Positions 30,431-39,700 of a DNA stretch of 64,000 nt are shown here, piece by piece. Source of the stretch: Pseudomonas sp. CFBP 13711. GTDB taxonomy: Bacteria > Pseudomonadota > Gammaproteobacteria > Pseudomonadales > Pseudomonadaceae. The stretch lies in contig NZ_JACYVI010000002.1 of NCBI RefSeq assembly GCF_014842265.1, positions 427,299 to 491,298 on the forward strand, in the 5' to 3' direction. Below the pieces are notes generated by a model. It ran no database searches, was not told where the DNA came from, and saw only the letters and a list, made by a program, of their open reading frames with translations. The position numbers and the translations under genes are program-made. Within the stretch, counting starts at the first letter, position 1. Every line of letters begins with the position of its first letter.

Positions 30431-31483
30431 ATGTACACAGCCATCGGTTACGCCGCCCAGTCCGCCACCGCTCCCCTCGCCCCCATGACGTTCAGCCGCC
30501 GCAGCCCGCGGCCGGACGACGTGGCCATCGAGATCCTCTACTGCGGCGTCTGCCACTCCGACATCCACCAGGCACGCAACGAGTGGGGCATCGCCGTGTA
30601 CCCGCTGATGCCTGGCCACGAGATCGTCGGCAAGGTCACCGAAGTCGGCGCCAACGTCAGCAAGCACAAAGTCGGCGATCTGGTCGGCGTCGGCTGCATG
30701 GTCGATTCCTGCCGTCAGTGCGAAGCCTGCGCGCAGGACCTCGAGCAGTATTGCCTCGAAGGTCCAACCATGACCTACACCACTCCGGACCGCGTCGACG
30801 GCAGCAACACCATGGGCGGCTATTCCAACAACATCGTGGTCAGCGAGCACTTCGTCGTGCGTATCCCGGAGGAACTCGACCTGGCCGCTGCGGCGCCAAT
30901 CCTGTGTGCGGGCATCACCACCTACTCGCCGCTCAAGCATTACGGCGTCAAGGCCGGCGACAAAGTGGGCGTGCTGGGCATGGGCGGTCTGGGCCACATG
31001 GGCATCAAGTTCGCCAAGGCCATGGGCGCGGAAGTGACGCTGTTCACCCGCTCGGCGAGCAAGGCTGAAGAAGGTCGTCGTCAGGGCGCCGATCACGTCA
31101 TCGTCTCGACAGATACCGAGCAGATGAAAGCCGCTGCCGGTCATTTCGACTTCCTGCTGGACACCATTCCGGTGCAGCACGACTTGAACCCCTACCTGGA
31201 AACCCTGCGTTTTGACGGCGTGCACATTCTCGTAGGCCTGATCGAACCCGTCGATCCGGCGCTGCATGCGGCCAATCTGGTGATGAAGCGTCGTGTGCTG
31301 GCGGGTTCACTGATCGGGGGCATCGCCGAAACCCAGGAGGTGCTGGATTTCTGCGCCGAGCACGGCATTACCTGCGACATCGAGATGCTCGACATCAAGA
31401 ACATCAACGAGGCCTACAGCCGCATGATCGCCGGTGACGTGAAATACCGTTTCGTGATTGATATGGCCACGTTGAAGGCCTGA
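30431..31483 (+). CDS. Zinc-dependent alcohol dehydrogenase (YahK/cinnamyl-alcohol type)
   Basis: A 350-residue NAD(P)-dependent medium-chain dehydrogenase. Catalytic zinc ligands lie in CGVCHSD and GHEIVGKV; the structural zinc site is CRQCEACAQDLEQYC; the Rossmann motif is VGVLGMGGLGHMGIKFAKAMG. It resembles E. coli YahK, a broad NADPH aldehyde reductase, so aldehyde detoxification is the likely role. The frame is open far upstream (to 30251), but the family N-terminus starts at ATG 30431, preceded by GAGG six bases away. Divergent from the AraC regulator gene. Confidence 0.92.
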   Translation: MYTAIGYAAQSATAPLAPMTFSRRSPRPDDVAIEILYCGVCHSDIHQARNEWGIAVYPLMPGHEIVGKVTEVGANVSKHKVGDLVGVGCMVDSCRQCEACAQDLEQYCLEGPTMTYTTPDRVDGSNTMGGYSNNIVVSEHFVVRIPEELDLAAAAPILCAGITTYSPLKHYGVKAGDKVGVLGMGGLGHMGIKFAKAMGAEVTLFTRSASKAEEGRRQGADHVIVSTDTEQMKAAAGHFDFLLDTIPVQHDLNPYLETLRFDGVHILVGLIEPVDPALHAANLVMKRRVLAGSLIGGIAETQEVLDFCAEHGITCDIEMLDIKNINEAYSRMIAGDVKYRFVIDMATLKA

Positions 31484-31487
31484 TCCA

Positions 31488-31518
31488 CCGGTCGCCCCGC
31501 GCAATGCGGGGCGACCGG
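31488..31518. terminator. Hairpin terminator between convergent genes
   Basis: CCGGTCGCCCCGC-GCAAT-GCGGGGCGACCGG, a perfect 13-base-pair stem five bases after the dehydrogenase stop. No long T-tract, but the stem is very stable and lies between convergent genes. Confidence 0.65.
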
Positions 31519-31528
31519 CGACCCCACA

Positions 31529-32215
31529 CTACAGCGAGCGCTCAAGCCACTCCGGCTGGAGCGCGGATTCAGCATGAGGCGCCTCATCCGGCTCGGGCGC
31601 AGCGCTGGCCTCGGCGACCCCGTGGGCCAATGGTGCAACCTCGCTGGGTGCATGCTTTCGTCCCTTGACCACCGTCACCGTGGGCTTGGCGACCACCGCA
31701 TTAGCAATCGCTTTCAGTGCTGTGGCCTGCTTTTCAGCGCGCAGGGTTGCGGGCGAAGGCTTCACAGCAGACTTGGCGGCCACTTCCGTTTGTGCGGCTG
31801 GCGAGCTGCCTCCGCCTTCGCGCTGGCGCAGCATTTCACCGGCGGCTTCACGTACCTTGCCCACGCCCTGCACCAACGTGAGACTTACGTGGATATCGTG
31901 CTTCAAGTGGCTGATGTATTGTCGGGTCTCATCGATCTGAAGTTGCAACTCAACCAAAGCGGCCTCAAGCAGTGAGAGAGTGGCCCGCAGCTTCGTCTGC
32001 TTTTTGCGTTTTGCGGTAGGCGTGGAGTCGAGACGGTCCCGCTGCTTGCCACGCTTTTTTTCCACCTTGCTGCGCTTCTTTTCGAACCTGGAAAGCTTCT
32101 TTTCAGCTTCAGCGAGGGCTTGTCCGCAGGCCTGCTCAAAATGCTCCAGCAAAAGGGTGGTGAGTTCCTGAAGCAGCAGCAGCGGTGTGAGCTGTATTTT
32201 TTTTCTACTCGCCAT
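31529..32215 (-). CDS. AlgP-like basic coiled-coil protein
   Basis: A 228-residue protein. The N-terminal ~130 residues (MASRKKIQLTPLLLLQELTT; HFEQACGQALAEAEKKL; ETRQYISHLKHDIHVSLTL; VQGVGKVREAAGEML) closely recall the N-terminus of Pseudomonas AlgP (AlgR3), a histone-like protein linked to alginate gene control. A strongly basic coiled-coil stretch (KKRSKVEKKRGKQRDRL) follows the first helix. Unlike AlgP, the C-terminal half lacks the KPAA repeat array and is instead a non-repetitive Ala/Pro/Glu region ending acidic. GGAGGG precedes ATG 32215; the frame is open to 32275. The AlgP link is from recalled sequence, so this is a probable paralogue with unknown role. Confidence 0.7.
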   Translation of the reverse strand: MASRKKIQLTPLLLLQELTTLLLEHFEQACGQALAEAEKKLSRFEKKRSKVEKKRGKQRDRLDSTPTAKRKKQTKLRATLSLLEAALVELQLQIDETRQYISHLKHDIHVSLTLVQGVGKVREAAGEMLRQREGGGSSPAAQTEVAAKSAVKPSPATLRAEKQATALKAIANAVVAKPTVTVVKGRKHAPSEVAPLAHGVAEASAAPEPDEAPHAESALQPEWLERSL

Positions 32216-32436
32216 AACATCCCTCCTTCCCGAATCACGCGTGCCTTGGCCGGACGGCCGCTGGCCTCTGAACAATTAGGACCGCGGGTCGGGGTTATGG
32301 TTGGGTCAATCACAAAGCCATTTCTCGACCTCGTCAGCTGCAGGCACTTTCCGGGCTTCAACAGCGTTTGATTGCCGCCCGCTGCGTCAACGTTTCGCCC
32401 GTTCCCCCTTCCTGCTCTGCTCTGCGCAGCGACACG

Positions 32437-33240
32437 CTAGCCGCCCAGCTCCGCCGACAACCTTGCCGCCGCGTCCTTGATCACCGGCACAAGGTCGGCC
32501 ATTTTTTCCAGCGGCATGTACGGCACGGTGCTGGCGATGCTGATGCCAGCGACGATCTGTTTGCTGGCATCCCGCACCGGCGCGGCCACGCAGCGGATCG
32601 ACGGCTCGTTGTCTTCCAGATCGAATGCATAACCGCCCCGCACGTACTCGTGCATGCGCGCCTGCACCTGCTCCCAGGTCTGTTCTTCATGGGCCGGCCA
32701 CAGCGGGTTTTTGCCGGTGGTCGGCACGCTGATTTCGTACAGCCGTTGCCATTCGCTTTCCGGGCTGTCCAGCAGCAACGCCTTGCCGATGCCGGTGCGC
32801 GCCAGCGGCATGCGATGGCCCACCCGCGAACGCATCTCCGGGCCATTGCGCCCAGGATTTTTATGCAGGTACAAGACTTCGTCACCGTCGCGCATCGCCA
32901 GGTGCACGGTGTCGCCGGTGAGCGCCGACAGTTCGTCGAGAAAAGGTCTGGCCAGCACCAAAATCGGCACTTCTTCCTGGGCCTGGAATCCCAGTTCGAT
33001 CAACCTGGGCCCTAGTACATAACCCGTTTGCGGCAACACCCGCAGGTAACGCTCCTCCACCAGGCAACTGGCAAGCCGGTGAGTGGTGCTGCGCGTGGTG
33101 CCGATCAGCCGGGCGATTTCCTTGAGGTCGCGAGCGCCGCTGGCGACCGCCTGAATCACGCCCAGGCCGCGAATCAGCGTTTGCGTGCCGGTGGGTGCAG
33201 GGTCTTTGCCAGTGACGGCGGTGTCGGATGCATCTTGCAT
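32437..33240 (-). CDS. IclR family regulator of the galactonate genes
   Basis: A 267-residue IclR-type regulator: N-terminal winged helix (residues ~20-85; LKEIARLIGTTRSTTHRLASC) and C-terminal effector domain (DTVHLAMRDGDEVLYLHK; GYAFDLEDNEPSIRCVAAPV; GISIASTVPYMP). It lies on the same strand as the dgo genes but is now separated from them by ~10 kb of other DNA. In other Pseudomonas an IclR gene accompanies dgoKAD-transporter (from memory), so control of galactonate catabolism is the likely role. Effector (galactonate or KDPGal) not shown. Confidence 0.8.
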   Translation of the reverse strand: MQDASDTAVTGKDPAPTGTQTLIRGLGVIQAVASGARDLKEIARLIGTTRSTTHRLASCLVEERYLRVLPQTGYVLGPRLIELGFQAQEEVPILVLARPFLDELSALTGDTVHLAMRDGDEVLYLHKNPGRNGPEMRSRVGHRMPLARTGIGKALLLDSPESEWQRLYEISVPTTGKNPLWPAHEEQTWEQVQARMHEYVRGGYAFDLEDNEPSIRCVAAPVRDASKQIVAGISIASTVPYMPLEKMADLVPVIKDAAARLSAELGG

Positions 33241-33331
33241 GGCGCGCCTTATCGAATCAGAAAACCGGCAACATTATCGTCGCCAGCCTTGAAGCCTGCC
33301 AGCGCTGTGCAGAATTTGCTCGGCGTCGGCG

Positions 33332-33393
33332 CAGGGTCATACCCACTCGATGCGTTCGACCTTGCCCGCCAACAGGATGTAGGACAACGCGCC
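33332..33393. repeat. Left flanking direct repeat of the accessory block
   Basis: A 62-base segment matching 43273-43334 at 56 of 62 positions, in the same orientation. Both begin CAGGGTCAT and share ACTCGATGCGTTC and CCAACAGGATGTAGGACAAC. It is the 3' end of a dgo transporter gene. Confidence 0.75.
33337..33393 (-). pseudogene. Remnant of a dgo transporter 3' end
   Basis: The minus strand reads GALSYILLAGKVERIEWV and a stop, while the intact transporter at 43.3 kb ends GALSYILLVGKVERIELS. Homology stops abruptly upstream (to the right, at about 33394). The reading frame continues for ~130 codons into unrelated sequence opposite the phosphoesterase gene, so no functional protein is expected. 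It is a footprint of a rearrangement at this point. Confidence 0.75.
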
Positions 33394-33477
33394 GTACGCA
33401 CGCTGAAAGCCCATCGCATTCTCCCCAAGATTCACCTTGGTAGCACGCGTCTGAGGGCAGATAATTAAGCCGTTTCG

Positions 33478-34500
33478 ATGACCAAGGATTCCGCAGGCAT
33501 GAGGCAAAAAGTTCTGAGACTTTCGCAAAATCACCATGGCCGTGACTTTGTCGTTGGTGACATTCACTTCAAAACCACCGACTTGTACAAAGGCCTGCGC
33601 AAACTCGGCTTTGACAGCCAGACTGACCGAGTCATCGGCGTCGGCGACCTCATTGATCGCGGCCCGGGCGTGCTCGACGGGCTCAAGCTTTTGGGCGAGC
33701 CGTGGTTTTTCACCGTAATGGGTAACCATGAACAGATGCTGATTCGGGCTTACCGTGAAAACCCGGACGCTCGTTATGTCTCTCATGGGGCTGGTTGGTG
33801 GGCAACCGTCGCCGATGAGTCGAAAGAGATGATCATCGTCAAGCTTGAGACCCTCCCTACCCTCATCGAGATCGAATCACCCCGTGGGGTCGTGGGCGTT
33901 GTACATGGGGATGTACCGAGAGGCTTGTCCTGGCAGAGGTTCGTCAACGATATCGACAACGCGCAAGTCGAAGAAATAGCCCTCTGGGGGCGAGAGCGGA
34001 TCAAAAAGCATTACCGTCAAGGCGTCGCCGGCGTTTGGCGTGTTTGCACGGGTCACACGTGGATTCCAGAGCCGTTACGCCTCGGGAACGTGCTCGCGCT
34101 GGATTGCACCGGAGGCGGTGACGGCCCTCTGGGGATTTACTGCGTCCAGGACGACACCCTCTATGTCGACGGTCTTTCCGTGGCGCTTGACCAAGCTGAA
34201 GTTTTCACGGAGTTGCTTAACGATCTAGAGCGCACGCAGGCAGAACTCAACAGCATGTTGAGTGCGAGCACGCTCATCGAATCCCAACGCCTGAGTCGTA
34301 AGGCTGAAGATTTGGCGGCTCGGGCGAATACTGCCTGGCTTGCACTGCAGCCTGAGGTCGAAGCGTCTCAGAAGCTCTTGAATGAGCTCCACGGGCTCAG
34401 CCTGCTTGACGGAGAGCGTAGGGTTCTGAAGCTCGAAGAATTACGGTCTGGATACGAAAGAACCCCCATTGAAGGATTACTGAACAGGCTGTTTTGCTAG
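33478..34500 (+). CDS. PP2A-like metallophosphoesterase with C-terminal helical extension
   Basis: A 340-residue protein. Residues ~20-240 form a calcineurin-like phosphoesterase domain with all metal-site motifs: GDIH, GDLIDRGPG, GNHE, and later GVVHGDVP and CTGHTWIPEP. This resembles bacterial serine/threonine protein phosphatases of the PrpA/lambda type. Residues ~240-340 are a predicted helical tail (LLNDLERTQAELNSML; RLSRKAEDLAARANTAW) absent from the minimal family. The start is uncertain: ATG 33478 has no clear ribosome site, while ATG 33499 has AAGGA eleven bases upstream. It is the first gene of the accessory block; protein substrate unknown. Confidence 0.8.
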   Translation: MTKDSAGMRQKVLRLSQNHHGRDFVVGDIHFKTTDLYKGLRKLGFDSQTDRVIGVGDLIDRGPGVLDGLKLLGEPWFFTVMGNHEQMLIRAYRENPDARYVSHGAGWWATVADESKEMIIVKLETLPTLIEIESPRGVVGVVHGDVPRGLSWQRFVNDIDNAQVEEIALWGRERIKKHYRQGVAGVWRVCTGHTWIPEPLRLGNVLALDCTGGGDGPLGIYCVQDDTLYVDGLSVALDQAEVFTELLNDLERTQAELNSMLSASTLIESQRLSRKAEDLAARANTAWLALQPEVEASQKLLNELHGLSLLDGERRVLKLEELRSGYERTPIEGLLNRLFC

Positions 34501-34588
34501 ACGCGAGAGCTGCTGGCCCATAGATGACGGCCGGTTTAATCATTCAAGGCAGATGCTGCATGCTTACGTCTGACGGGATTGTTGATGT

Positions 34589-35260
34589 TCACTCGTGCAA
34601 TCGCTCACTTCTATCCAGGAGCCATGACAGCAACAGCCCTGGAACCAGGAAGCCTAACGAGACCAAAACCCCGTGAAGTATGTGCGAGAGAGGTTCGTCG
34701 AGAGTCGCAACAAGCCTCATAGGCGAAGCGACTGGGGATAGCTGCAAGAACAAGACAACCAGCACTGCGCAAGGCCACGTCAAGCTCACACCGCGTCGCG
34801 CGCTTTGTTGCCATGCATAGCCCGCCAGCACGGCAGAGAAAGCCCCTTCAAGAATCCAGGCAACAGTTCCCAGTCTTCCCCACAGGCCATAACCGTAATG
34901 CTCAACCGAATGGGGATACAGTGCCAGATCGCTGTTATGCATAGGCCAATCAGCGATGAAGTGAGAGAAAGCTGCCGCTGCTGCCACGATTGCTACGGAT
35001 CGATGCTTTACGAAAAGCAGCCCCCACACTACGGACCAGACTACAGCGGCAAGCAGCGAGTGATCCCAATCGATAAAGGTCAAATCAAAGAACAGGTAAG
35101 GCCCGCTTTTTAAATTGGGGGTGACAGTGTTAAAGCCGAGGATGATGAAGATGCCATCCAGCAGATCCAGGAAGCCAACGCCCATCAGGATGGGCATCGC
35201 AGGGATCTTGGGATAGCGGGCCTTGATTGCGAGGCCGATCGCGAAGTGACCTACGTACAT
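34589..35260 (-). CDS. Multi-pass membrane protein, YdjM-like metal-dependent hydrolase family
   Basis: A 223-residue inner-membrane protein with about five or six hydrophobic segments (VGFLDLLDGIFIILGF; LLAAVVWSVVWGLLFV; SVAIVAAAAAFSHFIADWPM; VLVSLGFLVPGLLLSWLL). Early MYVGHFAIGLAIKARYP, the FIDWDHSLL motif and FSHFIADWPMH give a spaced His/Asp set like that of the YdjM/DUF457 putative metal-dependent hydrolases. Function unproven. It is divergent from the Crp/Fnr-type gene with a gap of only ~40-90 bases, so their promoters may overlap. Confidence 0.7.
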   Translation of the reverse strand: MYVGHFAIGLAIKARYPKIPAMPILMGVGFLDLLDGIFIILGFNTVTPNLKSGPYLFFDLTFIDWDHSLLAAVVWSVVWGLLFVKHRSVAIVAAAAAFSHFIADWPMHNSDLALYPHSVEHYGYGLWGRLGTVAWILEGAFSAVLAGYAWQQSARRGVSLTWPCAVLVVLFLQLSPVASPMRLVATLDEPLSHILHGVLVSLGFLVPGLLLSWLLDRSERLHE

Positions 35261-35302
35261 TCTGTGTTCCTGATTCTGGTATGCCTGTCCTCTACAGGCT
35301 AG

Positions 35303-36025
35303 ATGCTTCCGATACTATCCGAGCCTTCAAAACAAGATTGTCGGGTTTTAGCAATGTCGGAATTATCTGGCCAAGTCACATCTCCATCCTTCCACCTACC
35401 CCCGGAGGTGGACGCAATTTTGCTCAAGGCCTCGCGGGTCAGGACGTTGGTGAAATCTGAGGCAGTGTTCCCTCAGGGCTCTGAGCCATTGGGAATGTTT
35501 CGCGTGCATCATGGCACGTTGGGCGTCCATAGCCAGGGCGCTAGTGGACGCCAACTCTTTCTTACTCAATTGGTGTCTGGAGATTGGTTTGGCGAAGTAC
35601 CACTTCTAGATGGCTTGCCGCGAGCGTATGACGTCCGCGCTGCCTCCCAGGCGACTATTGCCGTTCTTCCTGCAAGCGCGTTCTGGCAGATTATCCAGGC
35701 TCGACCAGATGTTCTACTGGCCATAACTCGCCTGGTCTGTGGCAGATTTCGAATGGCGCTCGATTGGGCCGGAAGCGCTTTCCTCGATCCTCTGCCCGTG
35801 AGGTTGGCTAGCCGACTCGCTTCATTGATCAAACGTTCAGATGTCGACGGCGGCCACTGCCTGAAAGTAAGCCAGGAAAAAATTGCGCAACAGCTTGGTG
35901 TTTCTCGTCAGAGCATCAACCGCCAGCTGAAAATTTGGGAGGCGCAAGGCTTATTGATTGTTCGATACAGCGCTATCACAATTCTCGATCTACAAAAACT
36001 GAAAGAGACAGCAGGCGGCGAGTAA
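35303..36025 (+). CDS. Crp/Fnr family transcriptional regulator
   Basis: A 240-residue regulator: cyclic-nucleotide-binding-like domain (about residues 40-150; PQGSEPLGMFRVHHGTLGVH; LTQLVSGDWFGEVPLLDG) and a C-terminal HTH_Crp domain (VSQEKIAQQLGVSRQSINRQ). It lacks the N-terminal cysteine cluster of FNR/ANR, so it is not an obvious oxygen sensor; effector unknown. Start may be ATG 35303 or ATG 35354 (MSELSGQVTSPSF); neither has a strong ribosome site. In the accessory block, upstream of the protease genes, which have a palindromic site before them. Confidence 0.85.
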   Translation: MLPILSEPSKQDCRVLAMSELSGQVTSPSFHLPPEVDAILLKASRVRTLVKSEAVFPQGSEPLGMFRVHHGTLGVHSQGASGRQLFLTQLVSGDWFGEVPLLDGLPRAYDVRAASQATIAVLPASAFWQIIQARPDVLLAITRLVCGRFRMALDWAGSAFLDPLPVRLASRLASLIKRSDVDGGHCLKVSQEKIAQQLGVSRQSINRQLKIWEAQGLLIVRYSAITILDLQKLKETAGGE

Positions 36026-36747
36026 GTATCCAGGTTCCCAACCACAAGCGGGGGCAGGACTGATGACTTGGAACAGGTGATGGATCATCGATGGCTGACC
36101 TTGCACGCCACAACTCGTTAAACATTGTGGCGTGTCCTGTGATTGCTCTGTCAGCAAGACAATGGGGCGCTCCCCGATAATCCAGGGTGTATTTGCCATT
36201 CGCTTGCGGTGTGTTCGCTGGTTGCATACGAAGTATCATTCGCCTTGACCAGCACTCCGTTAAATTGCGCGAACGTGATCATTGCGCCAGGGGAATCTTT
36301 GCCACTCTTGCACTTAAAGACCATTTCTGTAGATACAGAGGTGGCGCGGGGTAAGCCCGAAGTACCTTGAGCCACAAGTCTCCCTTGCGTCGTGGCTAAG
36401 TAGTGGCTCAGCTCAAGTTCCCGCCATCTATTACTTGAATACCTTTGTATTAATCATCCCGCGTAGACATGCGACTGCGGAGGTCGCCAAGCCCCTGCGC
36501 TGAACCTACTAAAGATGCGTTACTTTCTCTACAGTGAAACTAAAATGCCACCATCCCGGATTGCACCGTAATTGTGCCTGCTCCGTCTAGATGCCTCATC
36601 ACAGCGCCTTGTGCCTTATTACCTGCCTGCTTAGTTACTGTTGGCTTTGTATCAAATTTGAAACAAATAAGTTGCCATCCCCTGCGCAGCGGACTATTTT
36701 CTTACGGCGCTCACTAGGGAGCTAACAAATAAAAAAGGTGTGCAGGG
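36026..36747. other. AT-richer region without a clear gene
   Basis: About 720 bases, visibly lower in GC than the neighbours. A short minus-strand frame (36151-36375, GTG start after AAGGGAG, 74 codons) is the only weak candidate. Overlapping minus-strand frames at 35976-36239 and 35990-36199 might together be a decayed gene. The right end holds the protease operator and leader. Confidence 0.4.
36646..36667. promoter_or_regulatory. 22-bp palindrome upstream of the protease genes
   Basis: Left half TTTGTATCAAA (36646-36656), right half TTTGAAACAAA (36657-36667): an inverted repeat with one mismatched pair, 80 bases before the first protease ATG. It is a good candidate operator. Its size and spacing suit a dimeric regulator such as the Crp/Fnr-type protein encoded 620 bases upstream, which is inference. 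Confidence 0.5.
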
Positions 36748-39700
36748 ATGCGAAGGTTCAAGCCGTCCAATGCTGTCCGTTATTCCGTTAAACCCGCAAC
36801 CACTACCGCACTTTGCGCGTTGTCTTTTACCTTTGGCTGCTCGGCTTATGCCGACTATGCAGAACAGGGGAAGTTAGGCGACGCGGCCAGTTGGCGCTCG
36901 GAAGAATTCAAGAGCGACTGGGGATTGGGCCGTATCCAGGCGGACCAGGCTTATGCCGCCGGTATCACCGGCGCCGGCGTAAAAATCGGCGCGATGGACT
37001 CAGGTTTCGACCCCTCTCATCCCGAAGCCAGCCCATCCCGCTACCATGCGATAACCGCCAACGGCACCTATGTAGATGGTTCGCCCTTTAGCATCACGGG
37101 TGCCATCAACCCCAACAACGATACCCACGGCACGCACGTGACCGGGACCATGGGCGCGGCCCGTGATGGCGTCGGCATGCATGGCGTGGCGTACAACGCG
37201 CAAATCTATGTGGCCAACACCAACCAGAGCGACAGCTTCCTGTTTGGCCCGAGCCCGGATCCGCAGTACTTCAAGGCGGCCTATGGCGCGCTGGCCGATG
37301 CCGGTGTGCGGACGATTAACAACAGTTGGGGTAGCCAGCCGCCGGATGTGACCTACGCGACGTTGAAAGGCGTACAGGCTGCCTATGTCCAGCATTACAA
37401 CCGGGGCACCTGGCTGGATGAAGCGGCTAACGTCTCGCGCAAGGGCGTGATCAACGTCTTCAGTGCTGGCAATACTGGCTATGCCAACGCCAGTGTGCGG
37501 TCTGCGCTGCCCTATTTCGAGCCGGACCTAGAAGGCCACTGGCTGGCGGTGTCTGGCCTGGATAGCGCCAATGCCCAGCGCTACAACCAGTGTGGCATTG
37601 CCAAATATTGGTGCATCACCACGCCCGGTAGGCTGATCAACAGCACTGTGCCTGGCGGCGGCTATGCGCTCAAGTCCGGTACGTCCATGGCCGCGCCCCA
37701 TGCCACCGGCGCGTTGGCACTGGTCATGGAGCGCTACCCTTACATGAACAACGAGCAGGCCTTGCAGGTGCTGCTCACCACCGCGACCCAGCTCGATGGT
37801 TCGGTCACCCAGGCGCCCAATGGCGCTGTGGGCTGGGGTGTAGTCAACCTGGAGCGGGCCATGCGCGGCCCGGGCCAGTTGCTGGGCACCTTCAATGCCA
37901 CCCTGGGCGCCGGCCAAACCGATGTCTGGAGTAATAATATTTCTGATCAGGCGTTGATTCAGCGTCAGGCCGAGGACACTGCCGAACAGGCCGCCTGGCA
38001 GCAAACCCTGGTCAGCAGAGGTTGGCAGAACGGCGTGGCCAGCACCGCCAGCCAACAGGACCAGACCGACTACGCCGTGGGCACGGCCCGTGCTGCGGCC
38101 GCGGCTCAGCGCCAGTACCAGGGCAGCCTGATCAAGTCCGGCGCGGGCCGGTTGATCCTTGAAGGGAACAATACTTATCGCGGCGATACCCAGGTCAACG
38201 GGGGTGTGCTGTCGGTTAATGGCTCCCTGGCGTCCGCTGTGCAGGTCAATGCGGGGGGCACCTTGGGCGGCAATGGCCAGGTCGGTAACCTCACCGCGTT
38301 GAGCGGCGGGCAGGTGGCGCCGGGGAACTCCATCGGCACCCTGCAGGTGAACGGTGACGTAACCTTCGCGCCGGGCTCAACCTACGCGGTAGAGCTTTCG
38401 CCAACGGCCAGTGACCGCATTGTGGCCACCGGCAGTGCCACGGTGTCGGGGGCCAACATGACCTTGGCCCTGGACCCAACGCCGCTGGCCTTGAATGCCA
38501 CGCCTGGCCAAACCCTGGTTGGCCGCCAGTACAACGTGTTGCAAGCCGCCAACGGTGTGAACGGGCAGTTCGCTGCGGTCACCTCCCACTACGCTTTCCT
38601 CGGCGGCCGGCTGGACTACGCCGCTAACGGCGTTGCACTGAATATCGAGCGCACGGCGGCTTTCGACAGCGTGGCGCAAACCCCTAACCAGGCAGCTGTG
38701 GCCTCGGCGGCCGAGCAATTGGGTGCGGGCAACGCGGTGTATGAAAACCTGCTGCTCGCGCCAAGCGCCGCCTCGGCCCGGGAGAGTTTCCAGCAGCTGT
38801 CGGGCGAGATTTACCCGGCAGTCGCCACCCAGTTGATCAACGACAGCCGCTATGTGCGTGATGCCGTTGGCGAGCGCCTGGCCGCCAGCGTATTCGGTGC
38901 CGATGCCAATACGGCAGCGCAAGACAATGTGTGGATCAAGGCCTTGGGCGCGTGGGGCAAAACGGATTCCCGTAGCGATACGGCTGGCTATACCTCATCG
39001 ATTAGCGGCGTGCTGGCGGGTGTCGACGGCGACGTAGGTGACGACACGCGCCTTGGCCTGGTAGGCGGCTACAGCGACAGCTCGGTCAACATGGGCTCGG
39101 GCACCCATTCCCGTGCATCGGTAGACAGCTACCATCTGGGCGCCTACCTGGGTCATGAGATCGGCGCCTGGCGCTTGACCTTCGGCGGTGCCTACAGCTG
39201 GCACCGGATCGACGGCAGGCGCGATGTACAGGTCGGCGGCGCCAGTGGCCGGGAGAAAACCAAACACGATGCGCAAACCGCACAGGTATTCACCGAAGCG
39301 GCGTACCGCATTCAGTTGCAGCCCGCAGTGCTTGAGCCCTTCGCTAACCTGGCCTATGTACACCTTGGCACTGACAGCTTCAGCGAGAAGGGCGATGCCG
39401 CTGCGCTTGCCTCCGGCAGCGATACCCGTGAAGCCGTGCTCAGCACGCTGGGTCTACGGGCGCTTAAAACCATCGCAATCAATGATCATCAGAAGCTGGA
39501 CCTCTCCGGCAGCCTGGGCTGGCAGCACAACCTGAGCGATACCGATTCAGAGCAGCACATGGCCTTTGCGGCAGGCGGCAGCAGCTTTGGCATCGAAAGC
39601 TCGCCCCTGGTGCGTGACGCGGCCCTGGTGGGCGCCCATGCCCGCATGGCGCTGAGCCGTGAGGCCAGCGTTAGCCTGGACTACAACGGCCAACTGGCCA

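Noticed and set aside
33394..33786. 149-codon minus-strand frame ending in the transporter remnant, as a gene
   Set aside because: Only the last 18 codons match a protein; the rest is antisense to the phosphoesterase gene and has no motif, so it is a chance open frame on a gene remnant.
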